DNA of 64,000 bases from Petrolisthes cinctipes (taxonomy: Eukaryota; Arthropoda; Malacostraca; Decapoda; Porcellanidae). This document shows positions 41,610 through 52,756 of this stretch, piece after piece. Under the pieces are notes generated by a model. That model was not told the origin of the DNA, ran no database searches, and saw only the letters and a list, made by a program, of their open reading frames with translations. A program made the position numbers and the translations under genes. The number at the start of each line of letters is the position of its first letter. Within the stretch, counting starts at the first letter, position 1. Where the stretch lies: positions 7,501 to 71,500 of the forward strand of contig JAWQEG010004756.1 in assembly GCA_033782935.1 (NCBI GenBank), written 5' to 3'.

Positions 41610-41945
41610 GCTTATTACAAAAATTTTACCCTGAAACTGAATTACCACATAAAAAAGTAAAAAAACCCAAATATAGTACTATGACCTTTGATAATAATTA
41701 ACTAACATATTTATCATTTTATAATAACAACAAAATTTTACCCTGAAACTGAATTACCACATAAATTAAAAAAATAAAACCCCAATACAATAAACCTTTG
41801 ATAATAATTAACTAACATATTTATCATTTTATAATAACAAAAATTTACCCTGAAACTGAATTACCACAAAGTAAAAAAGTAAAACCCCAATACAGTAAAC
41901 CTTTGATAATAATTAACTAATATATTTATCATTTTATAATATAAC
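41610..41945. repeat. Tandem triplication of about 112 bp
   Basis: TTTACCCTGAAACTGAATTA CCACA, CCTTTGATAATAATTAACTA and ATATTTATCATTTTATAATA are repeated three times. Confidence 0.92.
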
Positions 41946-42111
41946 ACAGACCAATAATAGATCACTGTCTTATCTTGTGTGGTAATGAATAACCTGAGTT
42001 TGGGATTAATATATTGTAATGTTCAATGAGGGACTGACTGAGTGTGTAATGTAGTAGTGTGTACAAGTATTTATTCATGTAATATCAAGGGTGTACTGTA
42101 TTTAAGTGGGG

Positions 42112-42296
42112 GGGGGGGGGGTTTAGGGGGGTGCAGGAGTAGGGGGACAGGCTTGGGTGGGGGGGTAGGGTGGTGCGGGAATATGGGACAGGATTTCTAC
42201 CCACCCCCAAGCCTGTCCCCCTATTCCCGCACCCATCAGACCCCCCCCTATTCCTGCACCCCCCTAAGCCTGTCCCCTACCCCCGCACCCCCTTAA
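42112..42296. mobile_element. G/C-palindromic TTAA element, family G copy 5
   Basis: TTAAGTGGGG... at the left and CCGCACCCCCTTAA at the right; the turn is at about 42195 (GGATTTCTACCCACCCCC). It is the shortest G copy, 185 bp, with TTAA at both ends. Confidence 0.9.
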
Positions 42297-42504
42297 CAAC
42301 CCCCTGTTATTTATACGGTGGTGAAGGATGTGTTAATAGTGTATAAACAAACAAACAATGACAGGTGTTTAATGCTGAATGTTTTCCCTATAAAATGTTA
42401 ACCAGCATTTATCCTAAAGGTGAATTACACAGGTTTTACTTTATGGAAACACCAGGTGTATACATGATTCTGCCTTATGGACCATTATTAGGGAATATGG
42501 TACC

Positions 42505-42770
42505 TCTCTTGATGGTAAATTGGACGGTTACTGATATTCCTCTCTAAACTATCCCAGGTAACAAACAACAAATAGATTCCCTATTTGTAACAGTGAGGTC
42601 ATCTGTTTCCCAGTATTAAATTAGAGGACTACTGATATTCCTCTATAAACTATGCCAGGTAACAACAACAACAACAAACAGATTCCCTATTTGTAACATT
42701 GAGGTTATCTGTTTCCCAGTATGTTGTGGAGGAAGGAATCATTAGTCCTTCCTGTTTACCCACAAGATAA
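42505..42770. mobile_element. Palindromic element with internal duplication
   Basis: GGTAAATTGGACGGTTACTG with ATTCCTCTCTAAACTATCCC, then a second, partial copy (AGAGGACTACTGATATTCCT CTATAAACTATGCC). It ends GTGGAGGAAGGAATCATTAG TCC and belongs to the TTAA palindromes by its arms. Confidence 0.6.
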
Positions 42771-42947
42771 TAATAATACTACTGCTGCTGCTACTCTCCC
42801 CATAATAAACTGCAAATGTGCCAAGTGTGATAGACAGTCAAATGGAAACTTCACTGCTGTGTTGTACGATGATAAATGGAAAAAAAACATATATATTAAA
42901 ACAAACTCAATGCCACACTACCTTACTCTTCCATGATACGTAACTAT

Positions 42948-43097
42948 GGGTCATATTCAGGAACGTTCGTGGTGCATACGATGGCGTGGTACCGGTACGA
43001 CGACTCCACAGACAAACAAACGACAGAAGCCTTCGTACCGATACCACACCATCGGCAATACCACCAACACCACCACTGATGTTCTTGTATAGGACTC
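42948..43097. mobile_element. Hairpin element, family C copy 8
   Basis: GGGTCATATTCAGGAACGTT to TGATGTTCTTGTATAGGACTC, with GTGGTACCGGTACGACGACT and TCGTACCGATACCACACC inner arms. Confidence 0.85.
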
Positions 43098-43643
43098 TTG
43101 TGATTCATGCTGCTCAGTGGTTTGGGAAATGTTTTTGTGTGTTGAGAAAGAATGTGTCCAGGTGTATTAGTTAATTTAAGTGTCCCTCCTTATTTACTTC
43201 AATGGTGGTAATATATCACAACAACACACGCAGGTATTAATGTGGTGTTGGTGAGAGGGATGTATGCTTGTATGTATGTATGTATGTGTGTACTGTGTGT
43301 TTGATATGTGTGTGTGGCAGATAATTAATAGATAAATAAAAGTGTGTATTTGATAGATAAAGGTGTGTGTGTGTGTGTAACAGATAATTAACATGTTTAT
43401 ATACATGAGATTTCCCCTTCAAAGACACTGAATGGAACTACAATGCTATATACTGTAGTTGTGAGTTAGATAATGAAAGGGAAGTGGTGAGGCAAAACTG
43501 ATGTATGTGTGCAATGATTAAAGAACATCATCATAATAATAAGATTAGTAGCCTTTATTGACGATGTTTCTCAACCACTTGTGATGTGAAGAAACACTAT
43601 AGTGAAATGTCGGTAATGGTTCATCTTCATACAGTGTTGTTCT

Positions 43644-43804
43644 TTAAAGGGATAATTTATTTTTGTTACATTGGAGTACCATGATTCCTCCAAAGTATGC
43701 CAGGAAACAGGACCAGATGGACAAAAATAATGGTGTTCTGTTGCTTGGAATAGTTTGGAGGAATCAGTTGCTCCAGATTTACCAACACTGTACTTCCCCC
43801 TTAA
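43644..43804. mobile_element. TTAA-flanked MITE, family E copy 12
   Basis: TTAAAGGGATAATTTATTTT to GTACTTCCCCCTTAA, 161 bp, the same length as copies 7 and 10. The right TTAA is shared with the next copy. Confidence 0.92.
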
Positions 43805-43975
43805 TGGGATAGTACAATACAGTGCTGGTAAAACTGGACCACCTGCTGCTGATTCCTCCAAACTATTCCAAGAAACAGGCAACCATTATTTACATCAATC
43901 TAGCCCTGTTTCCTAGCATATATTTGGGTGAATTAAGGCACTCCAATGTACCAAAAATATACCTACTATCTCCAT
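43801..43975. mobile_element. Family E copy 13, opposite orientation
   Basis: TTAATGGGATAGTACAATAC starts in the shared TTAA; it runs to AATGTACCAAAAATATACC TACTATC. The right TTAA is lost. Confidence 0.8.
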
Positions 43976-46146
43976 AACCATTCAGTCCTGTTAATGTATA
44001 CTGTATTTTGATGTTTGGACTGTTGGTTAATATGATGATGTGTTCCTGGATACAGTTTACATTACTATAGAGGGACACTTCACACCAGACAATGGTTTGA
44101 AGGTCCTCACTCTTAAGAAAGCAGCCCTAAGAAATTACATGTATTATTTTTTTTTTTTTTTTTAGTCGGGTTGGTGGTATGGTGGTGTATCAAATTTGAC
44201 TCAGTTCACCAGAAAAGTGAAGCAAAATACAGTGTTCCACTAATGTTCTCTATATTTCAAAACACCATCAATGAAGCAAGGAAATCTAGAAAGGTGTTTT
44301 GCAGTACAGATGAAAACTTTAATATTACAGTATTGTGTTTCCATCCACTTTTCTGTGAGGCGAGTTAAAATATGACTTACATGAATAGTGTGCATAAATA
44401 GATAAATAAATGACACTATCTTACATGGATATTGTGCATAAATAAATGACACTATCTTACATGGATAGTGTGTATAAATAAATGACACTATCTTACATGG
44501 ATAGTGTGTATAAATAAATGACACTGTGTGGTCCATTGCTCAGCTGCTCTTCCACATCAAAGTACTACAGTATTTTGAAATATTTTCCTGCTTGGTCAGC
44601 TTGGCGTCGTGTTAGTTTGCAGTGAGTGCAATAATACTGTAAATGTTTCCCAGATAAACCATGTCGAGCCAATTCCTATAATTAATATCACCAATAATTA
44701 ATTAAACAGATACTTTCATATACTTGAGCTTCCACTGTGGTATTGAAAGTTATTGTTGGTTGGCTATCTCCCAGGCTCAGGATAGATTTCTACTTTTAAT
44801 ATATTGTATGTTGCTTCTGATTGGCTGATATAATGGCTCATAACTCCCTCTGTGATGAGCTTGAGTCAATCACGTTTAGCAGTAAAGAATATTAACTGTA
44901 GACATTTACCATTAGCCTGGAAAATGACGGACTCTAGAAAACTTGAACAATCTCGTGATCTGTGTTGTGGAATGGTGAAAAAAGTTAAAGACGACATACA
45001 TACATACAGACACAGACAGATAAGTACCTTTAGTAGTGCTAACTCAGAGACCTACAAATCAAGTCTTGGTGCCACATTTAGCTGAGCTGTTTGTCAGTCA
45101 TATTGGATTTTTTCATGTATTGTTACAGTGTAGGATTTTTGTATTTAGTATGCCAATTTTTTATTATATTTTTGTCACTAGAGATAGTGTAATTTTGTCT
45201 GCTATTTTTCTATGTCTTTTATTGTAATGAAATATTTATCCTAAGGTTTGTCATAAAACTTTTGTCTTTTTATATAAAACTGTGATTTCAGAATCCTTGT
45301 GACTGACATGCAGCTTCTTGAACCTATGTAAATATTTGATAAATAGTATTCCTTTAGCCTACAATTTTATATACATTCTGTTTGCTTATTTCTGTTTTTT
45401 GCCTTCAAAGTATTATGTTCTTAAATAAACATTTACAAAGCTTGAAATGTCAAACTGTAGCTTTAAAGAATGGCATCTTTTATGAATTATTTGTTTCATT
45501 AAGATTGTTTCCAACATATCCCAGCAATAATTATATCAGTATTTGATAATTTCTTGAACATAATCATATTTTAGTGAGGTTTTAGTGAGTGCCAGAATAA
45601 AGGAAATTATTGTTAAATATAGTGTAATGAAATGATTTTCTATGCCTTCAATAATAGCATAAGTATTGTCAGAAAGACTGTGTTGTTGGTTATACATAAT
45701 AATGTATATTTTACCTGCTCTTAAACTTATGTATTTTTTACAAAAAAGATGTTTATGATAATTGCCAGTACCATTTTTTGAAATTAAGCAAAAGATTGTA
45801 TTGTGCAATAAAATCCAAATAATAAAAAACAGCATTATTTCCTCATCCCTTTTGTTGTGTTATTAAAGTGTTGAAGAATAATGAGAATATAAATACTGTA
45901 CTGTATAGTTCCAGTTGCAGTACTGTACACCTCACGTGGATATTTAATCCATGTGGACAGATCTCATCAAATCCACTAGAAAGTAACCAGCTGATCCTAC
46001 AACAATCTTTATTCTAGCCCTGTGGAGGATGGCTAGTATTCACAGAGAATAAAGTCAGCCCCACGGGACATATCTCATTACAGTATCAATGGATGGTAAT
46101 ATAAATAACAGCAGTGTAGACTCATTTATTCATATGGATTGATGTA

Positions 46147-46356
46147 CAGTTGCCAAAAAAGGAATTGCGACAAATCTTGATGGAACATTAAATATATTAA
46201 TATCCCCAACTATTTGTATGAACTATAAGCATGTATAACGGAAGGAAATATACATATCTTTCTGTAATACATACTTATGATCCCTACAAACAACTATGAA
46301 CATTAATATATTTAATGTTCTATCAATAGTTGTCGCAATTCCTTTTTTGGCAACTG
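46147..46356. mobile_element. TA-flanked MITE, family K
   Basis: CAGTTGCCAAAAAAGGAATT GCGAC and its mirror, 210 bp, TA on both sides. ACATTAAATATATTAAT is also mirrored inside. Confidence 0.93.
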
Positions 46357-46591
46357 TACATTATTGTATTGTTATATTACAAAGTATGGTTGCCGCCCAC
46401 AAAAGTAATCACTTCTCAAATTGTGCCAGTCTTAACACAACCTTCTTAACATGTTATTTTGGGGTAAAAGTAGGAGGGAAAGTATTCAAAGTAGAGTAGC
46501 TATATGAGTAATTAGGAAAAGGTCTCTAGGTAAGAAGAGGGAGAATTGTGTATAAAGATAATAAATGTTCTGTAAAGGGATATCAAACTCT

Positions 46592-46709
46592 GGGTCATAT
46601 TCAAGAACATTTGTGGTGTATACGATGGTGTGGTACTGCTGGTATGATGGGTCCATAGATAAACTACAGAGCCATCGTATACACCATGAATAATCTTGAA
46701 TATGGACCC
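46592..46709. mobile_element. Hairpin element, family C copy 9 (shortened)
   Basis: GGGTCATATTCAAGAACATT to ATAATCTTGAATATGGACCC; part of the right inner arm is deleted. Confidence 0.75.
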
Positions 46710-46764
46710 CAATTAATTTGATATGTTTTCCCAGCTTTCTCCCCATTTATTCCTATGATGGCAA

Positions 46765-47085
46765 TATATGAGTGTAGAAAAAAGTTATGTGGTAAAAATG
46801 ACCACGATCACCATGTCAAATTATAAGTGTAGAAAATATTTACGGGGATAGAAATGAACACGACTATAATGTCAATTTTATAGTGTAGAAAATATTTACG
46901 GGGATAGAAATGAACACTATTACCATGTCAATTTTATAGTGTAGAAAATATTTACGGACACGACTACCATCTCAAATTATGAGTAGAAAAAATTTACGGG
47001 GATAGAAATGAACACGACTACCATGTCAATTTATGAGTGTAGAAAATATTTACGGTGTCAAACTATGAGTGTATAAAATATAAAA
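46765..47085. repeat. Tandem repeat of about 58 bp
   Basis: GTGTAGAAAATATTTACGGG GATAGAAATGAACACGAC and CATGTCAATTTTATA, about 5.5 copies. Confidence 0.92.
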
Positions 47086-47859
47086 TGAGGAGTGGGATGA
47101 AAGAAGTGTTGCCAACTCTCGCCTCTTGAGTCCCAGTGTTTCCATTTTATAGTAAAATACCTTAAACTAGGGTAATCAGACCCTCATTAGGATAGTATGT
47201 AAGGTAATGTCCACAGTGGTAATGTCTAATTTTGGGTAATTTTAGGGCATTTTTTTTTCTTTATAAACATACGTGTCAAAATCTATCGAACATTTAAAAT
47301 ATTCTACAAAGCTATTGTAGACATGAAGAAAAAAAGTCGGAAGTTAATCATTACTGAGGTTATATGTTTACATTGCTTTGTAATTTTGGTAAACCCATCA
47401 AGTAATTTCAAGTTCTCCATAATTCAATGTATTGGGACACAACCCAACTACCGTGATGTAGGCCATTATAATTGTGGTAATATATATAATCTATTTTAGT
47501 TTGTCTTGTATATATAATCCTAAACGACTAAAATTCTATTAGGAGGTTACCGACATTTTAGGGTAATACTTAGTAATATAAAATAGTAATATAATAAATA
47601 TAGTATAGTAATATAATAAATATAATAAATATAGTAATAATAAACATAGTACTATAATAAATATAAAATAATAATATAATAGTAACATAGGGTAAAACTG
47701 GCTCAATTCTAGGGTAAAATTTGGGGATTTCCTGGAAGTCCTGGTGCTCTTGACAACAACAACAAGACCTGAAGAATTATTTTATCATATATATTTTTTT
47801 TTTTTGTGTTAGTGTTGTTGATGATGTGGTGATGGGAGGAGTGTTGGACTTGTTGGTGC

Positions 47860-48210
47860 ACCTAATAGATAAATAAATAGATAAATAAAGGTGTGTATGT
47901 CATTAATAGATAATAAATAGATAAATAAAGATGTGTATGTGGCAGATAATTAATAAATAGATAAATAAAAGTGTGTATATGATAGATAAAGGTGTGTGTG
48001 TAATTGACAGATAATTAATTAATAAATAGATAAATAAAAGGTGTGTGTGTGTCAGATAATTAATAAATAAATAGATAAATAAAGATATGTGTGTGTGTGT
48101 GTCAGATAATTAATAAATAGATAAATAAAGGCGTGTGTGTGTGTCAGATAATTAATTAATAAATAGATAAATAAAGGTGTGTGTGTGACATATAAATAAA
48201 TAACACCTTA
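47860..48210. repeat. Tandem repeat of about 40 bp
   Basis: CAGATAATTAATAAATAGAT AAATAAAGGTGTGTGTG, about eight copies. A short related run is at 43315-43395. Confidence 0.92.
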
Positions 48211-48289
48211 AATTAATACTAACAACAACAACTCGAAATATAATTATACACAAAACAAAATACGGTATATTTACAGAAATACTCCATTC

Positions 48290-48650
48290 ACTATATTGTA
48301 ACGTTATATTTTCGTATTATTACCCACTATTTTGGACCATTCTAACACACTTTTCATGGTATTAGTATAGAAGGAGTTCATTCACTATATTGTATATTTT
48401 AGTATCATTACCCACTATTTTGGACTATTTTAATACACTTTTCATCTATGGTGTTTCTCTCGGAAATGCCCCGTTTTCGAGATACAATCATAATTTGGAA
48501 ATTAGTCTGACCTAACCTGACCTGACCTGAGCTAACCTAACCTAGACCACAACAGACTACCGTGACCTAACCTAACCTAACCTAGACCACAACAGACTAC
48601 CGTGACCTGACCTAACCTGACCTATCCTAGACCACAGCAGACACTCCCTC
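48290..48650. repeat. Dispersed repeat R, copy 2 (inverted)
   Basis: Reverse complement of the block at 25150-25500, with an extra internal duplication of the ACCCACTATTTTGGACNATT part and a longer CCTAACCTAACC tract. Confidence 0.8.
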
Positions 48651-48659
48651 CCTCCTTAC

Positions 48660-49205
48660 TTGGTCAATCCCTACTCTGCCTCTCATATTTCTTTCCTTTA
48701 CATACTCTTCCACTCTGTTCCAACACTCCCTCCTTACTTACTTGGTCAAACCTTACTCCTCCCCTCACATTTCTTTCCTTTACATACTCTTCCACCCTTA
48801 CATACTCCTCCACCCTTACATACTCTTCCACCCTTACATACTCCTCCACCCTTACATACTCTTCCACCCTAACATACTCTTCCACCCTTACATACTCTTC
48901 CACCCTAACATACTCTTCCACCCGTACATACTCTTCCACCCTCACATACTCTTCCACTCTGTTCCAACACTCCTTCCTTACTTGGTCAAACCTTACTCTG
49001 CCCCTCACGTTTCTCTCCTTTACATATTCTTCTACTCTGTTCTGCCATCTAACCAGTGGTCTGCCTCTCACACCAGGTGCCACAATTTCACTTCCATACA
49101 CCTTCTTTACAAACTCCACACCTTACATTCTCTCCACATGTCCAAACCACCTCAATATATTACGCTAAACTCTCTCAACCACTCCACTTTCGATACCAAA
49201 ACAGG
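48660..49205 (-). pseudogene. LINE ORF2 C-terminal fragment with 18-bp expansion
   Basis: On the minus strand, about 49175-49140 reads ILRWFGHVERM and the next part VYGSEIVAPGVRGRPLVRWQ NRVEEYVKERNVRG, a pattern common near the C-terminus of arthropod non-LTR retrotransposon polyproteins. From 48960 to 48780 an 18-bp unit (VEEYVR) is repeated about ten times and the preceding segment is duplicated. There are no RT motifs here. It is a dead fragment. Confidence 0.75.
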
Positions 49206-49430
49206 CTAATTTCAAAATGCCCGATTTGAATATGCCCTATCTTGGACATTTTTGGAGGAAATGTCATAGAAGTAAATAGTCTTAGAATGGTCTAAATATG
49301 TGGTCTAAACAGGCTAATTTCAAAATGCCCCATTTGAATATGCCCTATCTTGGAAATGGGGCATTTTTGGAGGAAATGCCATAGAAGAAAATAATCTTAA
49401 AATGGTCTAAATAAGTGGTCTAAATGGTCT
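49205..49430. repeat. Tandem duplication of about 110 bp
   Basis: ACAGGCTAATTTCAAAATGC CC...TATGCCCTATCTTGG to TGGTCTAAATANGTGGTCTAA is present twice. Confidence 0.9.
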
Positions 49431-49504
49431 GGTATGGTAGACCGTACACAACTATAACTAACCACCAATATATATTTCTACTGTTATATATTTGTATGGA
49501 ACCA

Positions 49505-49690
49505 TGATTAGAAGGGGAACACACTTTTGGTACATTGGAGTGCCTTGATTCCTCCAATGTATACCAACCAGGAAACAGGACCACATAAAAATAAAATAAT
49601 GGTGGCCTGTTGTGTTGTTGCTTGGAATAGTTTGAAGGAATCATTTTAACTTCAAATTTACCACCAACACTCTATATATATCCCTCTAAA
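49505..49690. mobile_element. Palindromic MITE, family E copy 14
   Basis: GGTACATTGGAGTGCCTTGA TTCC and GGTGGCCTGTTGTGTTGTTG CTTGG. The ends GGGGAAC.../...CCCTC are kept but TTAA is lost. Confidence 0.7.
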
Positions 49691-49727
49691 CCAATATATT
49701 CTTCTACCCTTTTTTTTTAAATATATA

Positions 49728-50057
49728 TAGTCGTGGTCAAAAATAATAATCATCCATATAGGAGTAACTCATGTAAGATTTTGACAGCTTCCCTCTGTTC
49801 CTTAGCTGATAAACTTTCCAATATAATAGGTCAAGTACCATCGTTTAATTTAATACAAGCAGCTATGCACTACTTAAAACAATAACACACACACACACAC
49901 ACATTAACTACCCTCTTTTAATTTAATACAAGCAGCTACACACTGCTTAAAACAATAAAATTATATATATGTGAACAAGAAAACATTACACAGTAGCCTA
50001 TATAAATTATTAAAGTTACCCATATGTGGATGATGATTATTATTGACCACGACTATA
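49728..50057. mobile_element. MITE, family B copy 4, internally expanded
   Basis: TAGTCGTGGTCAAAAATAAT at the left and TATTGACCACGACTA at the right; the middle has a second copy of the CTTTTAATTTAATACAAGCA GC block and (CA)n. A further end-like piece (ATTGACCACGACCGTACA) is at 50127-50144, just before the RNF103 start. Confidence 0.8.
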
Positions 50058-50144
50058 CCAAATGTAGAAGAACAACAACAACAACAAAAACAAAATGAGG
50101 AAGAAATAAAGAGGAAAAAGAAATTATTGACCACGACCGTACAT

Positions 50145-50220
50145 TTTCAGCATCGTACCGTTAGCACAGACGTAGCTTCTTTGTGACGACCAGCGAGTCC
50201 AGAGGAGAAGACGAGTGAAG
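50145..50220 (+). promoter_or_regulatory. Probable RNF103 5' UTR
   Basis: The more GC-rich stretch before the start codon (CATCGTACCGTTAGCACAG, GACCAGCGAGTCCAGAGG) looks like 5' UTR. ACATTTTCAG at about 50141-50151 could be an acceptor joining an upstream untranslated exon. No TATA box was seen. Confidence 0.4.
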
Positions 50221-50328
50221 ATGTGGCGTGGACCGGTTCTCCTCCTCCTCTACCTGGCAGTCATCGTGGCACTCACATGGATTGTCGAGTTTGGATTCTG
50301 GTGGGATACAGGATACACAACATTCCAG
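50221..50328 (+). CDS. RNF103: RNF103 exon 1
   Basis: 36 codons: MWRGPVLLLLYLAVIVALTW, then IVEFGFWWDTGYTTFQ; donor CAG|GTGTGT, phase 0. The hydrophobic run is the first membrane segment or signal anchor, and the WY/W-(D/E)TG..TQ-type ending is conserved in the family. Confidence 0.95.
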
Positions 50329-51672
50329 GTGTGTATTATTTCTGTATCATTTCTATCATACTTAAGGGGGTGCGGGAATAAGGGGGACAGGCTTGGGGGA
50401 GTTTAGGGGGGTGCGGGAATAAGGGGACAGGCTTGGGGGGGGGTTAGGGGAGTGCGGGGGGTTTTGGGGGGTGCGGGAATAGGGGTACAGGCTTGGGGGG
50501 GGTTTTGGGGGGTGCGGGAATAGGGGGATAGGCTTGGGGGGTTTTGGGATGGTGCGGGAATAGGGGGACAGGCTTGGGGGGGGGGTTTGGGGGTGTGGGA
50601 ATAGGGGGACAGGCTTGGGGGGTTTTGGGGGGTGCGGGAATAGGGGGACAGGTGGGTGCGGGAGTAGGGGTACAGGCTTGGGGGGGAGGGTTAGGGGGTT
50701 GCGGGAATAGGGGACAGGCTTTCTACCCCCCCCCCCCCCAAGCCTGTCCCCCTACTCCCACACCCCCCTAAACCCCTTCCAAGCCTGTCCCCTACTCGCG
50801 CACCCCCCTAAACCCCCCCCCTCCCCAGCCTGTCCCCATATTCCCGCACCAACTTATTTAAGATTGCCTCCATAGTTTTATCATTATTGAATTTTTCCTT
50901 GACAGGTTGTAAATCCCCTGAGAAATCTGTCAGTGTCTCAGATTCGGATGTTGTTGGAAGTGCGAGGAATCCAATACACGGCAGTACTTGAGAAACCAGA
51001 AATGATTAACCTCCTACAAGAGTCAGGTAATGAATGAATGAATGAATGAATGAATGATAATAAGTGTGGTAATTAAATAAGTAATGTTTTATAAGGGATA
51101 TTGAGTCAGGTAATGAATGAATGAATGTATTGTTGGTAGTGATGAAGAGTTTGGTAATTAAATAGGTGATGTATGTAAGGGATATTGAGTCAGGTAATGA
51201 ATGAATGAATGTATTGTTGGTAGTGATGAAGAGTTTGGTAATTAAATAGGTGATGTATATAAGGGATATTGAGTTAGGTAATGAATGAATGAAGGTAATG
51301 ATGACGAGTTTGGTAATTAAATAAGTGATGTATGTATATAAGGGATATTGAGTCAGGTAATGAATGAATGAATGTAATGATGAAGAGTTTGGTAATTAAA
51401 TAGGTGATGTATATATATAAGGAATATTGAGTCAGGTAATGAATGAATGGTTTTAATGATGAATAGTTTGGTAATTAAATATGTGATGTATGTAAGGGAT
51501 ATTAAGTCAGGTAATGAATGAATGAATGGTTATGATGAAGAGTTTGGTAATTAAATAGATGATGTATATATATAAGGGATATTGAGTTAGGTAATGAATG
51601 GGAATGACAAAAAGTTTAGTAATTGGGCAGGTGATGTATGAAAGGGATATTCTTTTTAACTCCTTGTATTAT

Positions 51673-51703
<31 letters not shown>

Positions 51704-52725
51704 GTGAAGTATTGTATGTATGTACAGTAAAGCACAATGTACTCTGGTTATATGTATCATTTTGTACCTTACAGGGTCAGTTCAGTATGGAGAACTTTAT
51801 TCCAAGGAACAAAACCCAGAGGCAGGTTCACCACTGGAAATATCAAGGAAGGAAGATTTCTATGAACAGGTATTGTATATTATTATAAATGTAATTACTG
51901 GTTCTCTAATTAATCCGGTTTTTAAGCAATTGAATTTAATGGGGTTTAGGAATAGGGGACAGGCTGGTGGGGGTGTTTAGGGGGGTGTGGGAATAGGGGG
52001 ACAGGCTGGGGGGGGATTTGGGGGGTGCGTGAGTAGGGGACAGGCTTGAGGGGGGGATTTGGGGGGTGCGGGAGTAGGGGACAGGCTTGGGGGGGGGTTT
52101 TGGGGGGACAGGCTTGGGGGGGGGTTTGGGGGGTGCAGGAGTAGGGGACAGGCTTGGGGGGAGGTTTAGGGGGTTGCTTGAGTAGGGGACAGGCTTGGGG
52201 GGTGCGTGAGTAGGGGACAGGCTTGGGAGCGGGGAAATTAGGGGGTGCAGGAGTAGGGGACAGGCTTGGGGGGAGGTTTAGGGGGGTGCTTGAGTAGGGG
52301 ACAGGCTTGGGGGGGTTTTGGAGTGTGTGGGAGTAGGGGACAGGCTTGGGGGGAGTTTTGGGGGGTGCGGGAGTAGGGGACAGGCTTGGGGGGGGGATTA
52401 GGGGGGTGTATAAGGTAGAGAAGAGTCAAATTCACAAAAACACTTGGATTCATAATTAGTACATGTTTCAGGTGGACGATGAAGATGAGACAGTGTGGGT
52501 AGTGGAGGTGGTTCCCGGTGAAGGTCAGTATGCTGGCCATCGACTACTGGACGACCGGACTTGGCGATCCCTCACACCCAAACTACAGGCTCTCCATGTG
52601 GGCTCGGCTGTACTCTTCTGTCAGTACGATCGCAGGTTAGTTTCCACATATTGTATTGGGGTTTATAGGTAAGAATATTAGTGGTGGTGGTGGTGGTGTT
52701 GTCGAAGGTGTGATACTGATTATCA

Positions 52726-52756
<31 letters not shown>

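Larger units (their letters stand above)
40210..50220. other. Region between the two genes
   Basis: About 10 kb without any supported gene. It contains the 3' UTR repeat, duplicated blocks (40705-40985, 41610-41945), family A, C, E, G, B and K elements, and LINE remnants. The stretches 44.0-46.1 kb and 47.1-47.8 kb are AT-rich with no clear structure beyond a 48-bp ATAAATGACACTATCTTACA TGG repeat (44390-44525). Confidence 0.7.

Noticed and set aside
44852..45085. 77-codon frame MMSLSQSRLAVKNINCRHL...
   Set aside because: It starts in a palindromic repeat related to 35184-35342, has no recognisable domain and no splice signals.
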